Part shown: positions 7,697-16,272 of the stretch, one piece after another
Position numbering within the stretch: the stretch's first letter is position 1
Layout of the letters: every line of letters begins with the position of its first letter
Assembly: GCA_019359495.1 (NCBI GenBank)
Contig: JAHHHF010000070.1
Span: 62,001-126,000 of the forward strand
DNA length: 64,000 nucleotides
Reading direction: 5' to 3'
DNA from: Goleter apudmare HA4340-LM2
Lineage (GTDB): Bacteria; Cyanobacteriota; Cyanobacteriia; Cyanobacteriales; Nostocaceae
Translations under genes and position numbers: made by a program
The notes under the pieces: generated by a model
The model's input: the letters and a program-made list of their open reading frames with translations, nothing else
Database searches by the model: none
Told to the model about the DNA's origin: nothing

Positions 7697-8725
7697 TTAT
7701 AACCTAGCAGCAGACAAAGCAGCACCAATTAGCCCTACTTGTTGATTGAGAATAATATGTACAGGTATTTCCTCCAGGAGGGAACGCATCCTACCTTTTT
7801 GGGTGAAATTCAACATAAAATCACTCTTTTGAATCAAGGGGAGGATTTTGGGCGCAATACCACCAGCAATGTATAAGCCGCCGTAGGGGAGGAGTTTGAG
7901 TGCTAAATTACCGGCTTCTGCACCGTAAGCGTCAATAAATAATTGTATGGTTTGTTCCGAAAGGCGATCGCTTCCTTGTAATGCGGCTTTACCTATAGCT
8001 GCACCCGGATCAACGCTTTTCTCTGACTGTCCGGCTTCTTGTTCCCAAGTGCGGACGATTTGGGCGACTTCTGGTGATCCTGTGGCAATTTTGCGGTCGC
8101 GCAAAAATTGATAAATTGCCACAATACCCTGGCCAGAAACTACACGTTCTACAGAAACGCGTTGGATGTCATGTTTATCCAGCAAATATTTTAATAGCTG
8201 AAACTCTAACTCTTTGCGAGGGGCAAAGTCTGCGTGTCCACCTTCGGAAGGGAAGACTTGATAGTGGTTTCCTTGTTTAATTAAAAACCCTTGTCCTAAG
8301 CCAGTCCCAGCGCCAATGATAGCAACAGGGGCATCTGCTTGGTGTTTACCGGCTTGCAAAGTTAGCAAATCTTGTTTGCTTAAGCCGAAGATACCATAAC
8401 CAACGGCGGCAAAGTCATTGATCAAAGCAACAGCCGTAATCCCTAGTTCTTCTTGTAAACGTTCGGTATCCAGGAACCAAGCCAGATTGGTGAGCTTGGC
8501 TGTATTATTGAACACTGGCCCAGCGATCGCAAAACAAGCTTTTGCTGGAGTTGGTGCGTTATTCTTCACCAAAAACTGCTGCACTATCGGCACGAGATCC
8601 GGGAAATCTCCACTGTGGTAGGTTTCCTGAGCAATAGTACGTAACTCCTGCGATTCTGACGTTTCAACCAATCGCAAAATAGTCTTGGTGCCGCCGATAT
8701 CTCCTGCCAGTAACAAATTATTCAC
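7697..8725 (-). CDS. glk: Glucokinase
   Basis: Phosphorylates glucose to glucose-6-phosphate with ATP in the cytoplasm, feeding glycolysis and the oxidative pentose phosphate route used in the dark and in heterocysts. 342 residues, the usual length of the Glk family (PF02685). The ATP phosphate-binding loop DIGGTKT is at residues 9-15; the glucose site region LINDFAAVGYG, with its catalytic Asp, is near residue 100; GAGTGLGQGF and EGGHADF follow; AGGIAPKIL near the C-terminus is the adenosine motif. Single gene, with a palindromic element directly after the stop. The non-ROK type is clear from the LIND motif and overall length. Confidence 0.95.
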   Translation of the reverse strand: MNNLLLAGDIGGTKTILRLVETSESQELRTIAQETYHSGDFPDLVPIVQQFLVKNNAPTPAKACFAIAGPVFNNTAKLTNLAWFLDTERLQEELGITAVALINDFAAVGYGIFGLSKQDLLTLQAGKHQADAPVAIIGAGTGLGQGFLIKQGNHYQVFPSEGGHADFAPRKELEFQLLKYLLDKHDIQRVSVERVVSGQGIVAIYQFLRDRKIATGSPEVAQIVRTWEQEAGQSEKSVDPGAAIGKAALQGSDRLSEQTIQLFIDAYGAEAGNLALKLLPYGGLYIAGGIAPKILPLIQKSDFMLNFTQKGRMRSLLEEIPVHIILNQQVGLIGAALSAARL

Positions 8726-8888
8726 GCAAAATCAATGCCTCCAGCTAATTATCACTGTAAAACACGCAAAAGTAATGTTCTGATTAATGCTCGATAGTGT
8801 TTAAATCTGAAATTTGAGCATATTTTTATACTAAGTAATATGCTCAAGCAATGCTCACTTTCTATTATCTCTTGTCCCATTACTAGAA

Positions 8889-8908
8889 AGCATCCCGTCA
8901 GGGATGCT
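8889..8908. terminator. Hairpin at the 3' end of the SAP-like gene
   Basis: AGCATCCC-GTCA-GGGATGCT, a perfect 8-bp stem. It lies 7 bases after the stop of the minus-strand gene at 8915. The plus-strand side is followed by GTATTTTT, so it could also stop transcripts moving right. Confidence 0.65.
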
Positions 8909-8914
8909 GTATTT

Positions 8915-9292
8915 TTACTTGGTTAGTATTCCTAATGCATCTTCTAGCCGGATTTTAGCCATGTAGGTATTGAGTAATTGCTCCTGCTGGAATCTGTGAG
9001 GATAATTGACCCTCCTACCCTCTAGCGATATCCTAATCAGCGCTATCTGTTCATTCGTTGGTTGACCCATCTCATCAATAGCAACGGTAAGGCTTTGAAT
9101 GCTGCTAAAGCTAGGTATTTTTAATCCTCTACCCTCATTCATCTGTTGCAAGGCTAGCTGAGGGAACGCCATGAGAGAAGTGATATAGCTGACCTTATAG
9201 CCAGAGTTACCAGTTGATTTGATACCGTAACGCTGACACAGTATCCGTAACTTAGCTATGGTTTTGATTTCGAGTTCTGACCTTGTGAACAT
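8915..9292 (-). CDS. Hypothetical protein with SAP-like N-terminus
   Basis: 125 residues. Residues about 5-42 read LEIKTIAKLRILCQRYGI then KSTGNSGYKVSYITSL, which resembles a SAP-type helix-extended loop-helix (two helices around a G-[IV]-x-x-[ST]-G turn), a small DNA-binding module. The rest, with LTVAIDEMGQPTNEQIALIRISLEGRR, has no motif I know. It is divergent from a small RHH-like gene, with a 128-bp promoter region between them. A DNA-binding role is an inference from the N-terminal pattern only. It has its own terminator. Confidence 0.6.
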   Translation of the reverse strand: MFTRSELEIKTIAKLRILCQRYGIKSTGNSGYKVSYITSLMAFPQLALQQMNEGRGLKIPSFSSIQSLTVAIDEMGQPTNEQIALIRISLEGRRVNYPHRFQQEQLLNTYMAKIRLEDALGILTK

Positions 9293-9420
9293 AAAATAGA
9301 ATTACCATTTTGCAAAAGTGGTATCGGTGGGTATCACTGTCTGGAAACCTTGTTACCCACTGGTTAAAACTCTATTCTAATGGTTTCATTAGTATCAAGC
9401 ATTATTTATATCTCGCAACA

Positions 9421-9612
9421 ATGCCTAATCCTAAAGGTAATCCACAAAATTTTGAACCAGCACAATCAAAGGGAGAAAAACCATTAACTGACCAATTAAG
9501 TTTCCGTGTCACTAGGGAAATGAAAGAGGAGGTTAAAGCAAAAGATGACCCACCAGAATTTTGTAGACGTGCTATTCAAAAAGCGCTAGATGAGGAGAAG
9601 GAGAATACTTAG
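9421..9612 (+). CDS. Small RHH-like protein, possible antitoxin type (63 aa)
   Basis: Read from the ATG at 9421, giving a protein that begins MPNPKGNPQNF, an opening seen in many small Nostoc proteins. The core LTDQLSFRVTREMKEEVK fits a ribbon-helix-helix strand followed by helix A, and PPEFCRRAIQKALDEE fits helix B. The longer frame from 9310 adds 37 residues with no homology-like character. RHH proteins bind DNA as dimers and often serve as antitoxins, but no toxin gene lies beside it. About 70 bp after its stop, a second ATGCCTAATCC start opens a 15-codon frame that closes at once, possibly a decayed duplicate. Confidence 0.6.
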   Translation: MPNPKGNPQNFEPAQSKGEKPLTDQLSFRVTREMKEEVKAKDDPPEFCRRAIQKALDEEKENT

Positions 9613-9719
9613 CTAGGACTTTAAATTAAGCGATCGCATTCGTAAAATCTTAAAATAACTTTCTACGCAAATGCCTAATCCGAATTCAAATTCAAATAAT
9701 ATTTGCAGCACATAAATCG

Positions 9720-9949
9720 TAGGGTCACAACAATGTTCATTGGTGTCAACTTAACGTGAAACCACCCGTCAGCCAGGAATTGAAATTCCTGGCTCATAGC
9801 AGAAGTCCTCTTAAGAGGACTGAATTTTTAGTCCATTAAAATGGACTAAGGCCATGAAACCGCCGTTTTAACGGTGGGCGGACGCGTAATACCCAACGAG
9901 TACGCTATTTTTAGCTTAAGTTGACACGTATGAACAATGTTGTGCCCTA
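9720..9949. mobile_element. MITE-like element, about 230 bp, with 34-bp terminal inverted repeats
   Basis: The ends 9720-9754 and 9916-9949 are near-perfect inverted repeats starting TAGGG and ending CCCTA, with only a few mismatches and one extra base. Four hairpins lie inside at 9771-9794, 9804-9821, 9829-9848 and 9860-9877. There is no coding capacity. The TA at each tip fits the TA target preference of IS630/Tc1-type transposases, which may have moved it. Confidence 0.75.
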
Positions 9950-9961
9950 ACCATCTGTTAC

Positions 9962-10756
9962 TTATATCAGTGGCGGCAAATTATTTGGGTCAATACCTTG
10001 AGATTGCAAATAGGCGATTAGTCGTTCTTTTTCCTGACGTTCCTGTTCAGCACGTTGATGTTCCTGTTTGGCGCGCTGACGTTCCAAATCAACCTGTTCC
10101 ACTGCCCAGGGTAATAAATTACCCGTAGAGTCCCACCAGCGCAACCAGTAACCTGTCCGGGCTTCTTTTGTTCCTTGCCAAGTTCCGATAAATAAGCCCA
10201 TTGAATCAATCCAATGGCGACCATTTTCGTCAGGTAGTTCTAGCTTGTAGCGTCCATTTTCTAGTTTATAAAATTCCAACAAACCGCCTTCCGGGTCAAA
10301 AATTATGTACACCGGAACCTGTAATATTTGCTCGTAAAAAAACCATTTCCCTGGTGGATAGGTTTGCTTTGATGAATATTCTTCACCCTGGACATATCCT
10401 TGCTCTTTGGTGTCGGACAAAAATTCCATTACCACCGCAGGGATTTCTCCTTCTAAATTCGCTGTATAGCTTTTGCGGTTGTTGAGAATTTCCTTGGTTG
10501 CACTCACATAAACCCAGTCGGGTGCTTTTGCTGTAAATTGCCCATCTAAGGTTGCACAAAGACCAAAATTTGAGGCGATTAGCATTTGGGGTTGGATGAA
10601 TCCCATTATTTCTAAGCTTTCACGCAAAGCACCAGCCAATAGTGGCTGACCTGTATTTTCCACTGGGTCATCCTCTAACTTGAAACCATCGGGTAGAGCT
10701 TCCCAAGATATTACCATGCCAGATTTGGATTTGGATTCGCTCAGTTGGGTTGCCAT
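9962..10756 (-). CDS. Uma2-family (DUF820) endonuclease-like protein
   Basis: 264 residues. The middle follows the Uma2/DUF820 PD-(D/E)XK fold: a K-A-P-D-W-V-Y strand (catalytic Asp), EIPAVVMEFLSDT (the E in the core strand), then YEQILQVPVYIIFDPEGG, the Y-x-x-x-G-V-x-x-Y-x-[IV]-x-[DN]-P element. A charged coiled coil (ERQRAKQEHQRAEQERQEKER) and the tail LQSQGIDPNNLP end the protein. Uma2 proteins are strongly expanded in cyanobacteria; nuclease activity is assumed from fold, and the physiological role is not settled. It stands alone and reads toward the MITE. A second Uma2 gene is at 19585-20298. Confidence 0.85.
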   Translation of the reverse strand: MATQLSESKSKSGMVISWEALPDGFKLEDDPVENTGQPLLAGALRESLEIMGFIQPQMLIASNFGLCATLDGQFTAKAPDWVYVSATKEILNNRKSYTANLEGEIPAVVMEFLSDTKEQGYVQGEEYSSKQTYPPGKWFFYEQILQVPVYIIFDPEGGLLEFYKLENGRYKLELPDENGRHWIDSMGLFIGTWQGTKEARTGYWLRWWDSTGNLLPWAVEQVDLERQRAKQEHQRAEQERQEKERLIAYLQSQGIDPNNLPPLI

Positions 10757-10872
10757 TTTTTACCCCATGTTCTGTAGATTTGTTTTTATTTTATATCCCA
10801 TCAACTTGCCAACTGAATATCTCACAAAACCCGCCCCTACTAACTCTTGACTGTTGAATAAGTGTCAGTGAT

Positions 10873-11520
10873 TCAGGCAAATCGAATTACTTCCTCTACC
10901 TGGCTCAAATGGGAAGTATCTCCCTTTAGTTCTAACAACCATGTTGGGTCTTGGCGCATAACTTTGACCAAAGAACATAAAGAAGCTTTGACTTCTGTTT
11001 CCGCAATTGCTCCCACTAACCCCATTGCTCCCCCCAACACAGATGCACCATGACCTACTAACAAGATATTTTCTGGGAAACATTCAGTAGCTAAACATCT
11101 GGCAGTTTGTCCAGAACGTTCTCTGACTTTTTGGCGAGTTTCAGGGTATTTAGCAGCTATACGAGGTGTATAGCTCATATCAATTCTGGGAAATAATTCT
11201 ACTAACTCCAGAATCGAATGCCTTTCTGGTTCCTCCGTCATCCAGGCGGGGTTTAGCCATTCACTCAAGCCTGTTTCTAGTTTAATGGACAAGTCCAGGG
11301 CTTCTGCTACGGCATTTGCTGTTTGTACAGTTCGCAGAAAGGGAGAAGCAAAAATATGGCTAATTTTCTCTGCTTTTAACCGCCTAGCTAATTGCTTTGC
11401 CTGCACAAAACCATCATCAGATAGGGGTGGATCGTAGCGTCGTTCTGCGGTGAGAAACCAATCAGGGTTAACAAAGTCGAGGCGGTTGGCGTGTCTTGCG
11501 ATCCAGACTATTTGACTCAT
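10873..11520 (-). CDS. Histidine phosphatase superfamily protein
   Basis: Cytoplasmic phosphatase-like protein of about 215 residues, read from ATG 11520 because MSQIVWIARH gives the normal first strand; the in-frame extension to 11580 is not needed. The catalytic motif is R-H-A-N rather than the usual R-H-G-[ET]. DPPLSDDGFVQAKQLA, FASPFLRTVQTA and LLVGHGAS supply the second Arg, the acid region and the second catalytic His. The N-terminal region R-L-D-x-x-N-P-D-W and D-P-P-L-S-x-D-G-x-x-Q resembles the UBASH3/TULA-like branch more than glycolytic phosphoglycerate mutase. Substrate unknown. Single gene. Confidence 0.85.
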   Translation of the reverse strand: MSQIVWIARHANRLDFVNPDWFLTAERRYDPPLSDDGFVQAKQLARRLKAEKISHIFASPFLRTVQTANAVAEALDLSIKLETGLSEWLNPAWMTEEPERHSILELVELFPRIDMSYTPRIAAKYPETRQKVRERSGQTARCLATECFPENILLVGHGASVLGGAMGLVGAIAETEVKASLCSLVKVMRQDPTWLLELKGDTSHLSQVEEVIRFA

Positions 11521-11661
11521 GGTTTTAGATATTTGAGCGATCAAACTCGCATCTACATAAAGATAGACACCCAAAAACAAGGGTGCAAACCCAATATATT
11601 ACGAAACTTGTAATCTTTTGTAATAAAAATTAGTTGAGATTGCGTGAGTTTTTGACCTAGC

Positions 11662-11691
11662 GATGTCTACGACGGGCTATGCCTACGCAAT
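11662..11691. repeat. Nostoc-type interspersed repeat next to a gene remnant
   Basis: The stretch GATGTCTACGACGGGC followed by TATGCCTACGCA matches, from memory, a short repeat found many times between genes in Nostoc. Here it precedes the lipid-kinase remnant, where the 5' part of that gene should be. The rest of 11581-11863 holds nothing I recognise. Confidence 0.55.
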
Positions 11692-11863
11692 CTATGAATG
11701 TATTCTGCCAACACCTGATTACTGGACGTTTGACACTATTCTCTACTCACACTACCCCCAAATCCACTCTCATCAGGAAGTTGCTTCAAAAATACTCTTA
11801 ACCATTACCCATCAAGGGATTAATTCCTTTGACTGCCTTAAAATCAGCGAACGCACAGTTTGA

Positions 11864-12169
11864 GGTCGCTACTACGGCGGTGGCATGGCGATCGCTCCTG
11901 ATGCCACAATAGATGATCAAAGACTGGATTTCTACAGCTTGGAGATTGAACATTGGTGGCAAGTCATACCTTTACTAGTAGTAATGCGACCAGAAAGACA
12001 TATACATTTACAGGGAGTCCGCGCCTTTCATGGGCAAGAATTTGAAGTGATTACCCGGAAACCGAGGCCAATTAATACTGATGGTGAAATTACGACTTAT
12101 ACTCCTGCCAAGTTCCGCGTGATTCCTCAAGCAATAGCTGTTTTAGTGCCTTCATCGACAAAGTTTTAA
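11864..12169 (+). pseudogene. C-terminal remnant of a YegS/DAGK-type lipid kinase
   Basis: From 11864 one frame reads GRYYGGGMAIAPDA, then DDQRLDFYSLE, W-W-Q-V-I-P-L-L, RKPRPINTDGE and TYTPAKFRVIP. These are the last about 100 residues of cyanobacterial diacylglycerol/lipid kinase-like proteins, including the glycine-rich G-G-G-M-x-I-A-P and the D-G-E-x-x-x-x-x-P-A motif. A TGA stands directly before it in the same frame, and no N-terminal ATP-binding G-G-D-G-[TS] part is present upstream. One inner stretch (RPERHIHLQGVRAFHG) looks decayed. It is a broken gene, not a functional short protein. Confidence 0.75.
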
Positions 12170-12341
12170 ACCTTACCCGTACAATTTGTCTCCAACAACA
12201 CATATCAGATACGTTAGGCTATAAACACACTAAAAAAAATAGATTTTTAGGGAATAGCTTACATAGTAATTGTATGTATATTCATGTTGAACTACTTAAG
12301 TATAGCTGGGTATGGTGGGCGATCGCGTCAGATCACGACAA

Positions 12342-12947
12342 ATGCATCTAAGATTTTCTCAAGATATTAAATTATTATTGCAACGCCTAGCCGAACAGCC
12401 ATTAACTCTGGGAGATATTCTGGCAGGAACTTCCGAAAGGGGTTCTAGTTTGGTAATCGCATTATTAGTTTTGCCATTTTTATTTCCCATGCCACCCGGA
12501 TTAACTGGGCCGTTTGGTGGCGCTTGCTTACTATTATCATTGCAGATGGTTATAGGTAGGCGATCGCCTTGGCTACCTAAAAAAATCGCCAATTACCAAT
12601 TTCCTCGCCGTTTTGCTCACATCCTCTTACAAAATCTCCGCCAAGTCACCAGGGTGTTAGAAAAAATTGCCCGTCCTCGCTTGGCAAAAATAGCCCAACA
12701 TCCTTGGGCTTGGCGATTAAATGGACTTTGTATTTCTTGGTTGGCAATCTTACTAATTTCTCCAGTTCCCTTTACCAATCCTATCCCCACAGTGGGCATT
12801 TTGCTATTAGCAGTAGCCACGATTGAATCTGATGGTTTATTGATGTGTATTAGTTACGTAATTACTATATTAATTACATTACTGTTTGGATTTATTGGCT
12901 ATGCACTATGGTTAGCACCGAGTTTATTGCCATCTATATTTAAATAA
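12342..12947 (+). CDS. ExoD-family membrane protein
   Basis: About 201 residues from ATG 12342; the ATG at 12312 in frame would add MVGDRVRSRQ, part of which is encoded by a HIP1 site, so the shorter form is preferred. The pattern is that of ExoD (PF06055): LGDILAGTSERGSSLVIALLVLPFLFPMP with P-P-G at about 60, GRRSPWLPKKI, and three to four hydrophobic segments at about 45-75, 135-165 and 170-200. ExoD was linked to exopolysaccharide production in Rhizobium; its molecular role is unclear. Inner-membrane location is predicted. It converges with the PBP4-type gene across a shared hairpin. Confidence 0.8.
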   Translation: MHLRFSQDIKLLLQRLAEQPLTLGDILAGTSERGSSLVIALLVLPFLFPMPPGLTGPFGGACLLLSLQMVIGRRSPWLPKKIANYQFPRRFAHILLQNLRQVTRVLEKIARPRLAKIAQHPWAWRLNGLCISWLAILLISPVPFTNPIPTVGILLLAVATIESDGLLMCISYVITILITLLFGFIGYALWLAPSLLPSIFK

Positions 12948-12994
12948 TCATCCTCAACTTATATCAATTTTAAAAAAGCATGTGACAGATAGGA

Positions 12995-13019
12995 AGGGGC
13001 ACAACAATTTTGTGCCCCT
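12995..13019. terminator. Perfect 10-bp hairpin between convergent genes
   Basis: AGGGGCACAA-CAATT-TTGTGCCCCT sits between the ends of the ExoD-like and peptidase genes. It also resembles a common Nostoc intergenic palindrome with the core GGGGCACAAC. It may end both transcripts. Confidence 0.65.
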
Positions 13020-13044
13020 ACTAAGAATTTGAAATAGTTAACTG

Positions 13045-14508
13045 TTAACAACGCTGCAACTGCGTTAACAACACCACAACTTCATCAATTGCTTGCCGTA
13101 GAACAGATACAGACTGTTCGCTTTGATTAACCATAATACTAAAAACTAACGGTTCATATTTAGCTCCGTTTACATATCCAGATAGGGAAACAGCCCCCGT
13201 CAAAGTACCTGTTTTTGCTTGCACAATACCTTCAGCAGGAGTACCACGAAAACGGCTTCTCAGAGTACCATTTTTGCCTGCAATGGGTAAGGATGCTCGG
13301 TACACAGATGCAACGGGTGTTTTCGCCATACCCTGCAAAGTCTGTACCAACGCTTCTGGGGTCACTAAGTTACGACGTGATAAACCCGAACCATCTACCA
13401 AAATGTAACTCGCTGGATTGACTCCCAACTGACTTAAGCTAGCTTTGAGAACTTCTAAACCAATGTTAGCGGTATTCTGATTTTGGACTTTTGGTTGATT
13501 AACAGCTAAAGCTCTCAACAAAGCTTCAGCATAAAGATTATTACTATTAACATTTGTCTCTACCAACAATTCAGATAATAGAGGTGATTCTACAAATGCA
13601 ATTTCCCGTTGATGATCACCAGTACCAACAAATGTTCTTCCCAAAGTAATTTTCTCTGTTGCCAAAGTAGTCCGAAAGCGCCGCAAGAAATAATAAGTAG
13701 GGTCAATAACAGGCAAGGTGACTAAATTGGGTTGAGAAGTTGCAGCTAATTGTCCTTGTATTCGTAATACCGTTCCCGATAAATCACGGGTAATGTTGAG
13801 GTAAGTTGGTTGACTGTTCTCAACTGTGAGTGATTGATTCACAACTCGCCACTGTCTGGCTTCATTGAAATCCGTCCACGCAAGTTGTAGAGGTTTACCT
13901 ACAGCTTGGGGTAGCAGCTTGAAAGTAAATATATTTTCATTGAGAATAAAGCTGCTGACTGGTGCGCCATAATCTGACTGCACATCTTCCCATTGCCAGG
14001 TAGGGTTAACAATATCACCTTGAATATAACTATCATCAGCAATTAATTGTTTAATTTGGGTAAAACCGTTCTGTTTTAATTGCTTGGCTAACGCTTGCAA
14101 CTGAGTATCACTTAAGCTTGGGTCGCCCCTACCAACAACACGCAAAATACCATCAGCATTTTCATAGATAGAGGTACGAAAGCGGAAATTTGCACCCAGA
14201 TGTTGCAAAGCAGCAGCTGTAGTCAACAGTTTGGTATTAGAAGCTGGAGTAAAGTATTTTTGGGCATCCCGACTGTAAAGAGTTTGCCCAGATGAGAGCG
14301 ATTGTACCAAAATTCCCCAACGCACCCGACTAAATGCCGGGCGATCAATTACACTATCTACAGCTAACCCCAATTGCTGAGGACAAATTGATTGTGTCGT
14401 CGCTGGTACTGCTGGTGTTAGTGTTTGCGCTAAAGATACTTGTTGGGTAACACCAATTTGGATGCCGAGAAACAAAGGCAATAAACCAAGACTAATTTTT
14501 TTGGTCAT
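13045..14508 (-). CDS. dacB: D-alanyl-D-alanine carboxypeptidase/endopeptidase (PBP4 type, S13)
   Basis: Periplasmic low-molecular-mass penicillin-binding protein that trims or opens peptidoglycan cross-links. Start ATG 14508 (MTKKISLGLLPLFLG) gives a clean signal peptide and about 487 residues. The three serine-transferase motifs are present: S-N-T-K (SxxK) in FTPASNTKLLTTAAAL, S-N-N (SxN) in NVNSNNLYAEALL, and K-T-G-T in QAKTGTLTGAVSLSGY. The long insert between SxxK and SxN is characteristic of the PBP4/DacB family. The extended frame to 14649 has no signal character and is not used. Single gene, 154 bp from the DUF892 gene behind it on the same strand. Confidence 0.92.
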   Translation of the reverse strand: MTKKISLGLLPLFLGIQIGVTQQVSLAQTLTPAVPATTQSICPQQLGLAVDSVIDRPAFSRVRWGILVQSLSSGQTLYSRDAQKYFTPASNTKLLTTAAALQHLGANFRFRTSIYENADGILRVVGRGDPSLSDTQLQALAKQLKQNGFTQIKQLIADDSYIQGDIVNPTWQWEDVQSDYGAPVSSFILNENIFTFKLLPQAVGKPLQLAWTDFNEARQWRVVNQSLTVENSQPTYLNITRDLSGTVLRIQGQLAATSQPNLVTLPVIDPTYYFLRRFRTTLATEKITLGRTFVGTGDHQREIAFVESPLLSELLVETNVNSNNLYAEALLRALAVNQPKVQNQNTANIGLEVLKASLSQLGVNPASYILVDGSGLSRRNLVTPEALVQTLQGMAKTPVASVYRASLPIAGKNGTLRSRFRGTPAEGIVQAKTGTLTGAVSLSGYVNGAKYEPLVFSIMVNQSEQSVSVLRQAIDEVVVLLTQLQRC

Positions 14509-14661
14509 CAAATGTTTTCTAAAAACTACTTGATGATGATACCGTGGGGTTGTACTTTTGTGCCCGATGAAAATAAAAGTTGCAAAAACAAAAGCCACAG
14601 TCTGATAACTGTGACTTCCTAATTGGTTTGACCCAAAACCAACACTCAAATCATGAGTAGT

Positions 14662-15213
14662 TTAGCGAGACCTACCACTATTACCACCTTCAGCTGACTT
14701 GGCTTCTTGAAGTAATTGTGGCATCAACTGCTCAATCTTTTGAGATGCTTGTTCTTCTTGTTGTAAGTTTTGCTGTAGCAACTGCACGATTTGATTTTGC
14801 CCCATTTGCTCCGCACCCTTAATCAAGCTGCGATAGCAAGTACATTCCAGTTGTTCGACCTTAGCTTGCCCTCCAGCCAGTCCCAATTCTAGAATTTTTT
14901 GATTATCGCTAGCCAGTAGCATAAATCTCTGACCGTCACTGATTAGACCAGCCGCAGCATCGCAATTAACACGTTTGGGCTGTTGTCCCAAAGTGTTGAA
15001 CACCTGCTCAAGGTTTCTGATTTGTTGCTCGGTTTCCCGAATATGGTTTTCCAGTAGGGATTTCATTTGGTTGTGCTGACAACATTGGCACATCATTTGC
15101 ATTGCTTCTAAGAAGCGGTTTTCAGCATCGTACATAACAGCAATTTCATAGACAAACTTCTGTTGTAAGTTGGTGATTTTTGCTGTCCCTGGACGTTCAC
15201 TTACTTGAACCAT
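14662..15213 (-). CDS. DUF892 (YciE-like) ferritin-like protein
   Basis: 183 residues, mostly helical, with the DUF892/YciE layout: LQQKFVYEIAVMYDAENRFLEAM as helix 1, LLENHIRETEQQIRNLEQVF as helix 2 with E-x-x-x-x-H-x-x-E spacing, and a third and fourth helix containing EQLECTCYRSLIKGAEQMG. The Glu/His pattern suits a di-iron or ferritin-like bundle; homologues are stress-related. Cys-rich points (MCQCCQHN and ECTC) are notable. The tail is Gln-rich and ends GGNSGRSR. GGAGAACAAT before the ATG gives a good ribosome site. It precedes the PBP4 gene on the same strand and may be co-transcribed. Confidence 0.8.
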   Translation of the reverse strand: MVQVSERPGTAKITNLQQKFVYEIAVMYDAENRFLEAMQMMCQCCQHNQMKSLLENHIRETEQQIRNLEQVFNTLGQQPKRVNCDAAAGLISDGQRFMLLASDNQKILELGLAGGQAKVEQLECTCYRSLIKGAEQMGQNQIVQLLQQNLQQEEQASQKIEQLMPQLLQEAKSAEGGNSGRSR

Positions 15214-15520
15214 TATTGTTCTCCTGAGATTTGAGGCTGTACTTGACAGTCGTACCTTTAACCTACGTTCGTGACCATAGTCTTCTCTTCATACCGGAGA
15301 CACAGCTGAGTGTTAAATTTGGCTGTTACATTCAAAACATAAGTTGGCAGCCTACCAGACGACTCAAGGGATTAGGAACTGATATTTTTACTCAGCGAGA
15401 ATTTGCAAGGAAGGACTCCCTACTGGCAAACTTCGGTGACTCAACACTTTGATGTCAGTAAGCTTTCTGACGAGGAATTCTGTAAAGTAAAGATAAGTAA
15501 AGAAAGTTTCATAAACTAAT
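15214..15520. other. Divergent promoter region between the DUF892 and HEAT-repeat genes
   Basis: No gene seen. AGTAAAG-like repeats at about 15482-15506, just before the HEAT-repeat ATG, may be part of its promoter or a binding site. A 73-codon frame at 15231-15452 has no ribosome site and no protein-like character. Confidence 0.5.
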
Positions 15521-16201
15521 ATGGTTGCTCTCAGCTTAAAGGAAATATCGGCTCAGTTAGAAAGTCCCAACTTGCGCGATCGCATGGTAGCCTTGGCTAA
15601 TCTCCGCGATGTTGCGCCTGAAGACGCAGTCCCATTGATTAAAAAGGTATTGGATGACAAATCTCTGCAACTGCGTTCAATGGCTATATTCGCCTTGGGA
15701 ATTAAACCAACACCAGAATGTTATGCAATTTTGGTAAGAATTCTAGAAACTGACCCAGATTATGGTATACGTGCTGATGCTGCCGGTGCTCTGGGATATT
15801 TAGGTGATGCCAGAGCTTTTGAGGTGTTGTCACGGGCGTTTTATGAAGACACTGATTGGCTAGTACGCTTTAGTGTTGCAGTTGCTTTAGGTAATATTAA
15901 AGACCCTCGTGCCCGTGCGGTTTTGATTCAGGCATTGGATAGCAACGAAGTCATATTACATCAAGCGGCGATCGCTGCCTTGGGAGAAATTCAAGATATT
16001 GAATCTGTAGATAGTATCCTGCGCTTTGCCCAATCAGAAGATTGGTTAGTCAGGCAACGTCTCGCAGAAGCACTAGGCAATCTCCCCACTCCCAAAAGCG
16101 TCTCAGCTTTGAAATATCTAGAAAAAGACAACCATCCCAATGTTGCCCAAGCAGCCACAATTTCCCTCACAAGACTGGAAGAAATTAGTCATCAAGTTTG
16201 A
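15521..16201 (+). CDS. PBS-lyase-type HEAT-repeat protein (NblB-like)
   Basis: 226 residues built of about six HEAT repeats of the PBS-lyase kind, each with an A-x-x-A-L-G-x-[IL] core: AIFALGI, AAGALGYLGD, AVALGNIKD, AIAALGEIQD, LAEALGNLP. Proteins of this size and repeat type include NblB, needed for phycobilisome breakdown, and the E/F-type bilin lyases. It lacks a clear partner-type signature, so NblB-like is a description, not an assignment. The CpcS-type lyase gene starts 71 bp downstream on the same strand, which supports a role in phycobiliprotein handling in the cytoplasm. Confidence 0.8.
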   Translation: MVALSLKEISAQLESPNLRDRMVALANLRDVAPEDAVPLIKKVLDDKSLQLRSMAIFALGIKPTPECYAILVRILETDPDYGIRADAAGALGYLGDARAFEVLSRAFYEDTDWLVRFSVAVALGNIKDPRARAVLIQALDSNEVILHQAAIAALGEIQDIESVDSILRFAQSEDWLVRQRLAEALGNLPTPKSVSALKYLEKDNHPNVAQAATISLTRLEEISHQV

Positions 16202-16272
16202 GACTAACGCTTTCTGCTAGCTTTTAATAATAAGTGGGATCTTCAGAATTTTGATGTAGGATAATTTTATTC

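Noticed and set aside
11663-11863. 66-codon frame before the lipid-kinase remnant considered as its N-terminal part
   Set aside because: It is in the same frame but starts in an interspersed repeat and shows none of the kinase motifs.
15231-15452. 73-codon frame between the DUF892 and HEAT-repeat genes
   Set aside because: No ribosome site, irregular composition, lies in a divergent promoter region.
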